Positions 1 to 10,425 of a stretch of 64,000 nt of DNA are shown piece after piece. The first letter of the stretch is position 1; each line of letters opens with the position of its first letter. This stretch comes from JAAYZX01 sp040770645 (GTDB lineage Bacteria; Actinomycetota; Thermoleophilia; RBG-16-64-13). The stretch lies in assembly GCA_040770645.1 (NCBI GenBank), contig JAXGIS010000004.1, forward strand, positions 1 to 64,000, given 5' to 3'. A program made the position numbers and the translations under genes. The notes beneath the pieces were generated by a model. That model was not told the DNA's origin. It did no database searches and saw only the letters and a program-made list of their open reading frames with translations.

Positions 1-844
1 TGGTGACGGCACCGGTGACCGTCTTTTCGAACCCCGAAGCTTTCACCTGCCTGCGATTGATGAGGGACAGCACCAGGCGATCAGCGATGACGGGCCGGAA
101 TTCCTCGGCCATATCGAGCGCCAAGCCTCCCCTGCCTGGTCGGTCGCGATGCAGAAACCCCACCGCGGGGTCCAAGCCCACCGACTCCAAGGCAGCCGTC
201 ACATCATGCACGAGAAGCGTGTACGCAAACGAAAGCATCGTGTTGACCGGATCGAGAGGCGGCCGTCTGGAACGACCAACGAAGCGGAAACCGTCACGCG
301 AGAGTATGAGGTCATCGAACACCCCGAAGTACGCTCTGGCCGCCTCTCCCTCTCGGCCCCTCAGCGCATCCAGAGGATCAGGTCTGACCAGCGACTTGCT
401 GATCAGCTTCAGCTTCGTGCTGACATCGCGCAGACGTGAGGCTGACATCTCGTCGTCGGCCTCCCTGGCGCCACGGAGCAGCACCGCGCGGCAGTTGAAG
501 ATCTTACCCAACACAATGCTCCGAGCAACGCCGGCGGCCTCGTCCGGCACCGCACTCCGGCGATATTGTTCCTTTCGTAACAGAACGTTCCCATGAGCCT
601 TGCCTACCACGCGGGCCAAGAAGCGGCCGTGCACAGTGAGGAACGATATGTGTACGTCGTTTTCCGCACAGAGCGCCATTAGGTGGGGGCTGCAGGACAC
701 CCGCCCGAAGCAGACGATGCCTTGGAGCGTGTGTATGGGCGCGCGCGCGTGTGTCGCCGCCAACCTTGACTTGGACCGTGTTCCCGTCTTGCGAGGAGTA
801 GATCCATCGGTCGTCACGAAGAGTGTGTTGAGCAACTGCCTCAT
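1..844 (-). pseudogene. cas1: Cas1, type I-C CRISPR integrase (frameshifted, 3' end outside window)
   Basis: Cas1 is the metal-dependent integrase that inserts new spacers together with Cas2. The ATG at 844-842 overlaps the cas4 stop as ATGA. The protein begins MRQLLNTLFVTTD, shifts frame near 805 (continuing DRWIYSSQDG) and again near 740 in a GC-dinucleotide run. It then reads continuously to the window edge. The expected metal-ligand regions are visible: a Glu in GREGEAARAYF, then His and acidic residues in GFLHRDRPGRGG and LALDMAEEFRP. cas2 and the repeat array would lie beyond position 1. The two breaks may be sequence errors, since the long remaining frame looks fully conserved. Confidence 0.88.
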
Positions 845-1501
845 ACGCGTGGATCTCCTGTGACGAGGGCCTTGACGTAGTCCGCGGCTTTCCGCCGCCG
901 GCTGGACGCACGTGGAATACACAACTCTACCAGAGAGCACTTGGAACACCGCCGGCCACGGAACGGCCGGCGGTGTGGCGTCCCCCGAGAGTAGGCGATG
1001 AAGCTCAACTGCGGCCACTTCTGTTTCCTCTCGCAGCTCTTGGTCCAAGTCGATGGTGAGCCGGCGCCTGGTTTCCCAGAAGAAGAGCGCTCCAGCGTGC
1101 ACTGGGACCTCCAACAACTCCACTCCAGGCAGAGAGCCTGAGCGCACAACTGCACCTCGTAACCCCGTTCGTGGCGCAGTCTGCCTCGCTTGTGCTCGAC
1201 GGGAAATACTGTCATGTGCCCGGCGAGCTCCCCTATCTCCACTACGTCGGCTATGCCAACAAGACCCAGTTTCAAAGACCTCAGGGGCAAAGTGCGAATC
1301 TCCCGAATGCCTTTCTGGGAACGTGCGCCCTCAGCATGGACGGTCTCGTGCTGTTGGATCCCGTCAACGGTGAACTCGTTGTCGCTCCACCTCCTTCCAG
1401 ATAGATGAGGGCGGCTCGGCGAGGACAGAGAAGATCAGGTGCTGCAGGGCCGATATGGGCAGCAACTCATCCTCGTTGTACCTGCCTAGCGGTGGCTTCA
1501 T
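841..1501 (-). pseudogene. cas4: Cas4, CRISPR adaptation nuclease (frameshifted)
   Basis: Cas4 is a RecB-like Fe-S exonuclease that trims prespacers and selects the PAM end before Cas1-Cas2 integration. The ATG at 1501-1499 overlaps the cas7 stop as ATGA. It reads MKPPLGRYNEDELLPISALQ, then HLIF, and one base later the frame moves to CPRRAALIYLEG, the classic N-terminal cysteine motif. The next readable block is VEIGELAGHMTVFPVEHKRG (the RecB-type D/E-hK region), followed by YEVQLCAQALCLE. The C-terminus, CSKCSLVELCIP, supplies the three-cysteine part of the Fe-S site. Several frame changes occur between about 1430 and 930. It fits the I-C operon order exactly. Confidence 0.85.
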
Positions 1502-2542
1502 GTACTCCAGGTCAACTCAAGACTCGACGGTGCCTTGTCCCAGTAGGTCACAGGCCGCCCGACGTCATTCACGACGAACCCTACCCTCACGCCGGCCGGC
1601 AGACTCGACCCTCGAAACATAATCTCGTAGTCGGAGATGCCGCGTGGAACAGCCGCACCTCGGCGCCGTACCCGAACCAAATCGAAGAGCATGTGTGCCC
1701 GCGGCGCAGCCGGGGCGTGCCTGCGCCCGCCGCTGGGATTCATCTGTATCCATGCCCACGTGTTTGAATACGAACAGCGGTTCACGGAGAGACATGATAC
1801 CCTTGCTCGCCGACCTGGCCCCCTCGAACGTACCGAGCAGCGATTCCCACAGGAGCTCCAGATCGGTTTCATCGAATCCGGTCTGGGAGGCCAAGTTGGC
1901 ACTCACAGAAGCCTTTGCCCACGTAGAGACCGTAAGGGATCAGCGACTTGCGACCCATGGTGCGCAGCTTGTCCTCCGGCTGCTCAGATTCCCACTTCAG
2001 GTAGTCATCGGCCGACTTTGCATTGGGAAGCGTTTCGGCTACGGCCATGCGGGTGATGGCCACATCCATGGGAAGGACCGGGTCCACTGACCTGGCAAAC
2101 GCCAGTTGGACCGGCCCACGGACTTGACCCGCGTTGGCTCCCGTACTCATCACCGCACCGAAGGTTCTCGTCATAGTAGTGAGCGCACATGTAGTCACGT
2201 GCGGCAGCGACCTTGTCTTTGGTGGCCACACGAGGACCCTTGCTGTTCCGCCCCGCCGCCGGCCGGAGATGTGCTGTCCGCCGCCTGCTGGATGGGGCGG
2301 TTGAGGTTGATGCCCTGCTGGACCAGGATGCGGAAGCGGGCATTGAACACCACCTCTGATCCGGGTACTTGGAGAGGACGTAGTCACCTCGGCGCTTGAG
2401 GGACACGTCCGACGCAGCCCCCGCATGTCTTCGGGGTCGACTCGCGGGAGGTTTCCAGGAAGTCAGGGTCGCCATTCGGGTTGCCGTTCTCGCAGTCGAA
2501 GAGGTAGAGGAACTCGTAGCGGTTCTCGATGGGTTCCGGCAT
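1498..2542 (-). pseudogene. cas7: Cas7 (Csd2-type) Cascade backbone subunit (frameshifted)
   Basis: Cas7c polymerises along the crRNA to form the I-C Cascade backbone. The ATG at 2542-2540 opens MPEPIENRYEFLYLFDCENG, followed by NPNGDPD, the Csd2/Csh2 family N-terminal signature. Later recognisable blocks are IPYGLYVGKGF (near 1930), TGFDETDLELLWESL, FVFKHVGMDTDE and a C-terminal YEIMFRGSSLPAGV. These lie in different frames, so the gene has at least four breaks, most of them between 2480 and 2050. The TGA stop at 1500-1498 overlaps the cas4 start by four bases. Confidence 0.87.
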
Positions 2543-4296
2543 GTCGTCGGTCCTCCGCGTCCGGCTCGGGGTTTGAACTCTTGGCCCGCAACTGCGCCAA
2601 CTGCTGGTAGTAGCCCATGGCAAAGAGGCTGGTCTTCGAGAGCAAGAAGAGGTTCGCGGCGGCTCCTCCTGGAAGCGAGACCAGACCTCGGCAATGTGAG
2701 TCTCGAACCAATGGGCCAGCCCGGATCCAGTTTCCCCAGGTGGAACTGGCTGGTTCTGGTGAGGCGTCCCAACACAAGAGCAGGAGTGGTGCTCGCCGCG
2801 GCGCGGTACCTCTGCACCGCACTTGCCCCACGTCACCGAGGGCCGCACGTTGAACGCCCGCCAATATGGCCATGAGTCGCCCGCTCTGATAGGCGGCGCT
2901 CTGGTGTTCGGCGTTCAGCCGAGGCACGTCCAGTTGTCCGCTCAAGTCCGTTCGTCCTTCCTGTCGCCATTTGCGTAGATGCCAGGCCCGAAGCCCCACC
3001 CGGGCGTGGTTGAACGTTCATCCTTCAGCACGTCCGCTCGAAAACGGACCAGGGCTCCGGCATGTGCGGCTGCGGGGATGGCGTAGTTGCTCACGGCCGA
3101 TCGCCACATGTGAGAGACGAGGGAGCGTGCAAATCCCGAGGATCACGGACCGTGCTCGCAAGCACCGCAAAGAACTTGGGTGCGTTGAGTCAGGCCGGAC
3201 CCATCGCGATGGACCACCTGCAGGTCATCGAACCATTGAGCCACGTTGGCGGCAAGCTCTGCAAAGGGTCCTTCCGCCCAGTCTCTGACCATGATTCGCC
3301 CACTGGCGCCGGACACCGTCAGGATGTAGTAGCCGTTGCCGGCCAGGTCTGGGCGCGCTCCTGATTGTATGGCTCGGAGCAGTTCGCGTGCCCAGACCGC
3401 AGCCTCGCGCTCCTTCTGCTGCTCCCCTTGCTCGAGCCAGTCCAGCAGGTCTTCCTCGAGCGCCGCAAGTGGCTCCTTGAACCAGGGTACAGCAACTTCG
3501 TGCCCGCCATTTGCCTGCCGCTCTTCTGGACCAGGTCGTTAAAGGCCGCGCGGTAGACCGCCGTCACCTCGCCGACATGGCCGAGTTCTCGGACTGACTG
3601 AAGCCATATGAACAGAACGACTCCTTGTCGAAGCCGCGAAGAGAACATCACCGGTGGGCAACCCTCCTAGCCGCCAATCCCTGGATCTTCGGATGAGTCC
3701 TGGCAGGCGGCACGAGTTTCCCCGGTTGCGGCTTCCCTAATCACGTGCGGTCGGGATCGGAAGGCAGGATGGATGCGCGGTAACGACGCCACCAGTCATG
3801 CCAACAGGAGTCATCTGCCAGCAGTGTCCCATCAGCGGCCAGTGTCACCTTGTCGGCCGGTTTGGCTCTGTGGGCAAGCAGATCGTTTGCAATGCGCTCC
3901 ACGATGACCCACTCGTCGGCGAATGCCAGCGCTGGGGCTCTGCACTCGGGCACGTCTCGTGCGGCCTCAGCCAGCAGGGCGCGGAAAGGCGGCGTTCTTC
4001 TCCACCGTCTTCGTAGCGTCCGGGTTCTTGCTCACGCGCGCCACCACCTCGGCAGAGTCGATGAGGAAGTGCGAGCGAGTCGTGCCTCCGGCAATCAGTT
4101 CCGCCTGGCTCAAATCGGGTGCTTTGGCGAAGGAACGACCGGGATTCCGAGACAAACCGGTATCCCCCAGTTCAACCACACCGAGGTATTCACCGTTGCC
4201 CGAGAACTGCAGGGCCCACCGCGCCTGCTTGACCTTGAAACCAGGTTCTGCCTCCAACTGATGCTTCTCAGCATACTCAAGCAAACGGGTCAACAC
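2463..4296 (-). pseudogene. cas8c: Cas8c (Csd1), large Cascade subunit (frameshifted)
   Basis: Cas8c recognises the PAM and recruits Cas3. A GTG at 4296-4294 overlaps the cas5 stop region; it reads MLTRLLEYAEKHQLEAEPGF and continues as WALQFSGNGEYLGVVELGD, the Csd1 N-terminus. Further family blocks appear in shifting frames: FLIDSAEVVARV (near 4060), AYRAAFNDLVQKSGRQMAGT-like sequence (near 3530), and AYQSGRLMAILAGVQRAA with SLFAMGYYQQLAQLR (2900-2600), the conserved C-terminal region. At least five frame changes are needed. The true stop is unclear: no stop sits just before the cas7 ATG, and the last frame runs on to 2463, overlapping cas7. Confidence 0.85.
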
Positions 4297-5049
4297 GGGA
4301 CATCACCCGACACCCCTTTGAGAACCGCGTCACTCCCGTATTCCGGCACCTCCAACACCCCGCCAAGAAGCCGAGCGCGGAACAGACTGACGCTCGGAGC
4401 ATCCAAGGCATGGCCGGGCCGAGATAGGTCGAAGACGTCGTACAACATGAGACCGATGTCCAGGTCACACTCGATGGGGGGACCGAGGATCTCGCCCAGT
4501 TCCACCAACCGGAAGTACGCGGGGAACTCGCGGCACCCGAAGCACGGCTGGAAGAAGCACTTGCCGCATGCCGCCCGCCTCCGGAACTGCGCTTCCAACG
4601 CCGGCAGGCGGCCCTCCCAGCCCGGCCAGGGGACTATCCGCGCATGAAGACGGTAGTGCACATCTTTCAGCGCCATCGTCTGCCGTTGAGTCCTCCCCTT
4701 CTGATCCGTGCCGGCTGTAGCAGTATCCGCGTCGGCCACGATGGGCTGTGGAACCTCGGTCCGGCGCATCCGCGCGCCACTTGATTCACACTGACTTTCT
4801 CTTTGACCTCGTTGCGGCGCAGGCCGATGAACCTGGGCTCCTTCAACACCTCCACCCTGGTCACCTGCCATCAGGATGCGCCTTGCTGACATCACGGCTG
4901 GGCTTACAGAACACGGCATCGAAGATGCCCCGTGCCGCCGAAGGGGTGATGACCGGGTAACTGAAGCGCTCCACCTTCATCTCCGGCCGCGAGAAGCAGG
5001 CGAAGTCCCCCCACACCTCGAGTATCTGATCCTGCCCTATCAAAGGCAC
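4290..5049 (-). pseudogene. cas5c: Cas5c, crRNA-processing endoribonuclease (frameshifted)
   Basis: In type I-C systems Cas5 replaces Cas6 and cuts the precursor crRNA. The start is probably the TTG near 5043, five to six bases after an AAGGAGG site; a GTG at 5049 overlaps that site. The first frame contains EVWGDFACFSRPEMKVERFS and YPVITPSAARGIFDAVF, the most recognisable Cas5c block. A second frame (about 4864-4770) carries RVEVLKEPRFIGLRRNEV. A third, from about 4750 to the stop at 4290, holds the C-terminal half with CFFQPCFGCREFPAYF and GLMLYDVFDL. The family length of about 230 residues is met when the frames are joined. Two breaks. Confidence 0.87.
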
Positions 5050-5057
5050 CTCCTTGG

Positions 5058-7357
5058 CTAGGCTATGAGCAGATCCAAACCGTCGGGTATCACCAGCCCC
5101 AAGTCTGGGTCATAGTGATCCGCGTTGAGGTAGACGAACCAGTCATCCGCCCACCGTTGGGGGCTGAGCCGCACGGATTCCATGGCATAGCGGTGTACGT
5201 CTTGCTGGCGAGGGCGGAACAGATTCACCGAGTGCGGGCGCGCCCGACACCCATTCCGCGGTGAGACCCGAGGCACAGGCCTCTTCGGCCAGGTCGGCGA
5301 AGTCAGGTTCGCGCCACGGAACGAGGACTTCGATGCCCGCTCGCTCGATGAGACGGTAGCGCTGCGCAACCTCGTGGAAGTTCTGCTCCTCGATGGCACG
5401 GACCAGATCTGCATTCAGCGATGCTGGATCAGCTACTGAATACAGGCGCGAGTAGTACTCCCCGTGCAGGACCACATCATCCAGGTCGAGCGAGCCTTCA
5501 TGGGGCAGAGCACAAGCCGAGTGACATCGGCCGCCCGCCGGTACGCCTCGTCGGGATAGTCATCCTCCTCGGATCGAACCGTGACCCGCCCGCTCTCGGC
5601 TGTGCCGTTGCGGTTGCAGCGCCCTGCCGCCTGGATGATGGCCTCCAGAGGACCGAATGCCCGCATAACCTCGGGGAAATCAAGATCCACGCCGGCCTCG
5701 ACGCACTGAGTGGCCACTAGACGGCACGGGTCTCCCCGTTTCAGGGTCTCCCGTATTCCGGCCAGCACTGAAAGCCGATGTTCAGGGCACATGTTGGTGG
5801 AGAGATGATAGAGATCTTCGCAACCCCACGCGCGGAGGATTCGGAACAGCGCAGCCGCCTGCCGCTTGAGATTAACCACGCACAAGATCCGGCGAACGGA
5901 CGAGATGTGCTCGGCCACTGCTTCCCACGACCGGGGTGGGGCGGCCCCCGGCCAAGTCACGGATACGCGGGGTCTGAGCTGCAGGGTGTCGGCAGGGACG
6001 ATCTCCCTGGGGGACCATCCGCTGGGTGCCAGCGCGCGAACAGAGCGGTCCAGTTCCGAGAAGGCCGGCTGCGTAGCCGTGGAGAACACCACGCTGGTAC
6101 CGTACCTGGCGGAGAGACGACTGAGGGCGGCCAGCGTGGGAACGGCCAGTTGGAGGGGGAGTGTCTGGACCTCGTCGAACAAGATGACGGCCCGCGAGAG
6201 GCGGTGCAGTTTGCGGCAGGCCCGAGGCCGGCACGCAAACAGCGACTCCAGTATCTGCACCGAAGTGGTGAGCACCAAAGGGGCGTCCCAGGAAGGCCTA
6301 GCGGCAGAGAGCAGCCGCTGATCTTCGCGATCAAGATCTTCGAACTCGTCGCTGCGGCTTGAGTCACCGCGCTCGCCCACCAAGCTGTGGTCCTCCAACA
6401 CATAGTGCTGGAGCGTCTCCGCGGTGAATGCCGTGCTGAGCGCCGCGCGGTATACCCGAGCCGTCTGCTCCAGGATGCTCAAGTACGGAACCACCAGAAT
6501 CACGCGGGACAAACCGTGCAGCTCCGCATGGCGGAGAGCAAAGGCCAGCATGGCCAGCGTCTTGCCTGTACCCGTTGGCGCCGTCAGCGTGAACAGTCCC
6601 GGGTCGGCTGAGGCCGCTTCCAGGCAGCACGAAAGGAGCCCGGCACGTGCAACCGCAACCTCATCTGACGACCTGCTATCAGCCTTAAGGCCCGCGGTGT
6701 GGCCAAGCACCGCCTGTAACGACTGCTCGGGCAGGAGAGTCGGTGGCTCTGGCCGGTAGCCTTTGCTGCCGGACGCATCCGCGAGGAAATGGGCTTCCGT
6801 TTCTATGAAATCGGCGTCCACCAGGGCGGAATAGAGCATGCGCACATCGAGCATGCCGGCGGCGGTCCAATGACCATCCTCCAGGTGCGTTCGGTAGTCG
6901 TAGACAGAGCCGTCCAGTGGATGCGCCTCCACCCCGTCCTGACCGGCGCGGTGTCTGAGCCACTCCTGGTCAGACGACGAGAGCCGAGGCCCGCCGCGAT
7001 CCATCTCCGTGCTGTAGAGATGGGCCAAGTGCACCGACGGCTGCCCAAGTGTCGGCAGCCCCACGTGATGCCCCGCGATAGCGGCGGCGCCGGCCACTCC
7101 CGCCACCCCCTTCGCCACGCGCAGAAGCTCGGCGGCCCCGGCGGACCGGTGGTCCACGCCCGACGTCTCGCCCTGAGCCGCTGCTGGAAGGGCGCCGTAT
7201 TTGCCGAAATCATGCATGAGCCCGGCCATGTACGCCTCTTCTTCCGCCCCGAAAGACGCGGCGAACTCCGCAGCGCGCGGGCTACGTCCTGAAGGTGCAT
7301 GGCCACCGTCTCGACCCTCCCAGTGGCGCTCGGGCTGTGGGCGAAGCGTTCGTCCAA
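5058..7357 (-). pseudogene. cas3: Cas3 HD nuclease-helicase (three frameshifts)
   Basis: Cas3 unwinds and degrades target DNA after Cascade binding. The real N-terminus is MDERFAHSPSATGRVETVAM from an ATG at 7357. Near 7278 the frame changes to EFAASFGAEEEAYMAGLMHD, where HDFGK gives the HD-nuclease motif, followed by AGHHVG. Helicase motifs follow: Walker A TAPTGTGKT, DEVQ box ILFDEVQTLP, motif III FSTATQP and motif VI QAAGRCNRNG. Near 5500, in a C run, the frame moves to EGSLDLDDVVLHGEYYSRLY. Near 5248 it moves again, giving the end VIPDGLDLLIA and a TAG at 5060. All catalytic motifs survive, so an active enzyme is plausible if the breaks are sequence errors. It is the first gene of the operon. 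Confidence 0.9.
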
Positions 7358-7837
7358 TCGAACCTCTCTGGCGCGACGTGGCGTTTCTTTTCACCTTAGC
7401 AGGCGCATCGGACGGAAGATGTGGTGTCCAACCTCGCCCACCAAAGATACTATCAGCACGCAAACCGGATTGGTGAAGCCGCCCCGGGCCGTGCTCCGGC
7501 CATACTTCATTCATGTCCGCCCCACTCACAACCGAACAACTGGCCGTTTATGAGCCACGACGCCCGCCGCGCAGACGAGCGGCTGGAACGCCGGAGACGG
7601 CGCCGCGACCCGGCCTGGGCCACGGCGCGCGGGCTTCCCTCCTCCGCGAGCAGTACGGCGCTTCGCGCGTATTCGAGTTCGATCTTGTCGATCTGGATCG
7701 CTGCCGGGAAGGATTGAAGCAGGCCGTGGAGACGGAAGGAGTCGAAGATACCGCCCCACCGTGGGCGGCGGCCGCGACGCGCCACCGCCCGGCACCCGCG
7801 GCAATCGCCGCGGCCGCGGCCAGGCAGGCCCCTTCCC
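7358..7837. other. No supported gene between cas3 and the serpin
   Basis: About 480 bases lie upstream of cas3 and downstream of the serpin stop. Open frames exist on both strands but none has a recognisable motif or ribosome binding site that I trust. A minus-strand stretch around 7730-7640 (FPAAIQIDKIELEYARSAVL) looks protein-like in composition and may be a fragment of an unknown small protein. The cas operon promoter should lie at about 7380-7460. I see no clear -10/-35 pair. Confidence 0.4.
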
Positions 7838-9167
7838 CTACTGCTGCCCGGCGCTGCGCGGGCCTGACCTCCCCCACAAACGGCGCCCCGGTGGGGACGT
7901 GGCGGATGAAGAAGAGGAACGGCCGGTTGGCTCGAGGCTACCGCCGATGCGGCCGCGATCGTCACCTCGGTGGCCGCCCCCGCTTTGGTCCCCTGCTCCG
8001 CTGACCTCGATGTAGGCGTACTGGGCCACGCCATCGATGGACCGGCTAACGGTGGGCGTCGCGCGGCAAATCGCCCTGCTTGAAGGCGGTGGTCATCCCC
8101 ATGGCGCTGAGGGCAGGCTCGAGGTCCGAATTGCGCTGGTCGAACTTGGGGAGACTGACGGTGGTCAGGCCCTCGCCGGCCAAGCCGCCAATGATGGCCG
8201 CCAACTTCGTCGGCGTGAGGCCTTCCTCAAAGACCGTGAGGCTACCACCGGCGGACGAGGCGGCCGCCGTGGGGTCTGTCGGCAGGATCGCCAGGAAGGC
8301 GAGCGTGTTGCCGGCGTAGGGCGCTCCACGGCCTGGTAGTCCTCGCCCTCGGCCACCAGGAAGTCGGTGTTGATGCTCATGGTGTCCACGGTGACCTCGG
8401 TGCCGTCGTCCAGGGTGAAGGGACGGGGTCGGGTCATGGCGGGGTCGAACTGGTCCCAGGGCCATCCGGGTGAACGGCCGAGGTCGAGCCTTGAGCAGCG
8501 GCCGGTTTTGGGAGACGGGGCGCCCGCACCGGCGGTGAACTCCCGTCAATCTCGTGGGCCGCCACTCCGCCACCACCCCGGCTGGCGCCCTCGCGGTCGC
8601 CGTTGAGGTCGGGGTGGTGATACCGGAGCCGTAGTAGCGGGCCAGCGGGTCCAGGTACTGCTGATGGAAGGGCTCGCGGTCTGGGCCCAGAAGGCGGTGG
8701 CCGAGTGGAACTCGGGCGAGGCGCCGCCGGCTTGAAGTCGAAGCATCACCCATCGACGTGGGGTTGAGAGTGAGATCGAGGAGGCGTTCACCGCTACCGG
8801 CACCCACTCCGAGGGCAACGACAGGTGCAGCGCGCGGCGATCTCCTGCTGGGTGACGCGCCGCGCCCCGTCGTGGGTCATGCTCAGCGTCGGAGTCCCAG
8901 GGCAAGAGGGCCGTTTGCTCCCTCATGCGAGAGCGCGCCCGAGCAGGTCCGGGCGAAGGCCGCCGCGAATCGGCCACCAGGGCCGCCCTCCTCGGCGGAA
9001 GCCTCCGCCGCCGGCGCCCAGACCCCACGTTGGTGCAGCTCGACCGGCTGAGGAGGGACCCGCGGCCTTTGGGGCGGAGGTCGGGGACGATTCCACCGCG
9101 GACGTGCCGCCAACCTACGAGTGACCACAACCGAAGCCATGAGCACCAGACAGACGCACACCGTCAT
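7838..9167 (-). pseudogene. Serpin (serine protease inhibitor), multiply frameshifted
   Basis: Serpins trap proteases by a suicide-substrate mechanism. The clearest block is the C-terminal reactive-centre region: reading across frames gives AQYAYIEVSEQGTKAGAATE, then VTIAAASAVASSQP and FLFFIRHVPTGAPFVGEV. This matches the serpin hinge, reactive loop and the FLFxIRxxxTGxxLFxG ending. Upstream blocks are LVVPKFDQRN-like (TVSLPKFDQRNSDLEPALSAMG near 8110) and, near the start, GARRVTQQEIAAALHLSLP-like sequence. The N-terminus at 9167 begins MTVCVCLVLMASVVV, a possible signal segment, followed by a Pro/Ala-rich stretch, so the protein was probably exported. At least six frame breaks are needed. 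The small Ala/Ser residues in the loop suggest an elastase- or subtilisin-like target. Confidence 0.75.
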
Positions 9168-9441
9168 GATGGATAGACGGACGGCTCACAACAGCGACCT
9201 CCTCTGACCGGCGATATCCCCCGGCACCCCGGTTCCCCTGACGCTCCAGTACCGGTGCAGACGCAGACCCGACCCCAGACGTTGCGTCAAGCTCTGTGGC
9301 CCACGCACGGCCGCCACACCGCGCCTCATCTTCGCCGATCCCACCAAAGCAAGTTGGCGGGGGTAAGGGAGCAGACGCGGTACGAAGCCGGGATCAGGGA
9401 ACAAGAGGTCGTTGGGCAAATGACGCCGGGTGCAGCATGTG
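9168..9441. other. Intergenic, no supported gene
   Basis: This stretch lies upstream of the serpin and downstream of the DUF2769-like fragment. No frame with family features or a good ribosome binding site was found. It may contain the serpin promoter. Confidence 0.4.
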
Positions 9442-9480
9442 CCGAGCGCGGATCGGGTCTTATGCCCGATCCGCGCTCGG
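9442..9480. terminator. Perfect 16-bp inverted repeat (hairpin)
   Basis: CCGAGCGCGGATCGGG (9442-9457) and its exact complement CCCGATCCGCGCTCGG (9465-9480) flank a 7-base loop TCTTATG. It follows the end of the DUF2769-like frame on the minus strand (stop at 9489), so it is well placed to end the methyltransferase transcript. No U-tract follows in either direction, so factor-independent termination is not certain. Confidence 0.55.
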
Positions 9481-9488
9481 GGTTGTCC

Positions 9489-9690
9489 TTACTTCGCTCC
9501 CTCGCCCGCCTGCTCGGCTACGCAGTAATGGCCGTCTAGCGGGCCGTAATCCCTTGAAGACGGCGCAGTCTCCGCAGGTGCAGCCCACTTCAGTCACGGG
9601 CAACGCGCTCTTGCCCTTGGCGCAGTGAAGGCTGCACTCCGCCAGAAGCGAGAGGCCGCCCGGTTTCTTCCGGCCCTCCCTCCGGCGACC
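9489..9690 (-). pseudogene. DUF2769-like cysteine-rich protein, fragment
   Basis: Reading across one frame break gives LAECSLHCAKGKSALPVTEV, then GCTCGDCAVFK and DYGPLDGHYCVAEQAGEGAK before a TAA at 9491. The spacing of cysteines (CSLHCAKGKS, GCTCGDC, HYC) matches small DUF2769-domain proteins, whose role is unknown but which probably bind a metal or Fe-S centre. No start codon is visible after the methyltransferase stop at 9690, so the N-terminal half is missing or in another frame. It lies directly downstream of the methyltransferase. Confidence 0.55.
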
Positions 9691-10265
9691 TAGACCTCGC
9701 CCACGAATAGGTAGATGGTGGAGTTGAGCTTGAAGCACCGTCCCGAGACTCCCTGGAGCGCCATGAAACGGCACAACTCGGCAGGCGCGAAGAAGTGCGC
9801 CGGCTCGCCCAATATCCGCTCAACCAGCACCAGCAGCCGCCGCCGGCCGCTGGGGTCAACCTCAGAGATGGCTATGCCGCCGCCGGGTCGTACTACCCGC
9901 CGCAGCTCTCTCACTACTTGTGGAAGATCGCCGAAGTGATGGAAGGCGTCCGAAACCACTACTGCATCGAACGACCCCGACGCGAAGGGAAGGCCCGCCG
10001 CGCCGCCCACCACCTTGTGTAGCCGGGGATGGTCGGGCGCGCGGGCCAACATTTCGGGCGAGCGGTCGAGGATGGTGGCCTCGGCGCCAAGAGCGCCCAT
10101 GAGTTGCACCGTTACCACACCGGCCCCGCCGCCCACATCGAGCAGACGTCCGCCTGAAGGCACAAAGGAACGGAGCAGCCGAGCCAGCTGCTCCGCTTCC
10201 GTACGGCGCCAATGCCCGCCGAGAAAATGGACGATGAAGGGGGCTCCCCAGTTGAATAGTCCCAT
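9690..10265 (-). CDS. Class I SAM-dependent methyltransferase
   Basis: The 191-residue protein has a Rossmann methyltransferase core. Motif I is LLDVGGGAGVVTVQLMG (about residues 41-57), the acidic ribose-binding position is in ATILDRSPEML, and the motif for the adenine pocket is DAVVVSDAFHHFGDLP followed by LRRVVRPGGGIAISEVDP. This is the UbiE/COQ5-like (Methyltransf_11) pattern; HHF-containing members often act on small molecules, but the substrate cannot be read from sequence. The frame is intact and begins MGLFNWGAPFIVHFLGGHWR. It is followed by the DUF2769-like fragment, so a function linked to metal or cofactor chemistry is possible but unproven. Confidence 0.85.
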   Translation of the reverse strand: MGLFNWGAPFIVHFLGGHWRRTEAEQLARLLRSFVPSGGRLLDVGGGAGVVTVQLMGALGAEATILDRSPEMLARAPDHPRLHKVVGGAAGLPFASGSFDAVVVSDAFHHFGDLPQVVRELRRVVRPGGGIAISEVDPSGRRRLLVLVERILGEPAHFFAPAELCRFMALQGVSGRCFKLNSTIYLFVGEV

Positions 10266-10425
10266 GACTGCCTATTACCCACGTTTGCCCTGACTCACCA
10301 CGCATTGGGGCCACCCAGTCCGCCTTTCACAATGCCGGCGGGTGCTTTCGCAACTTACACACGCGCCTGGTCTCTTCTGCGGCGCAAGCGGGGGCGGCTC
10401 TCGGAGGCCGCCCTCATCGGTTGAA

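Noticed and set aside
3..596. Long plus-strand open frame over the cas1 gene
   Set aside because: It is the antisense of the well-conserved Cas1 frame and shows no motif of its own.
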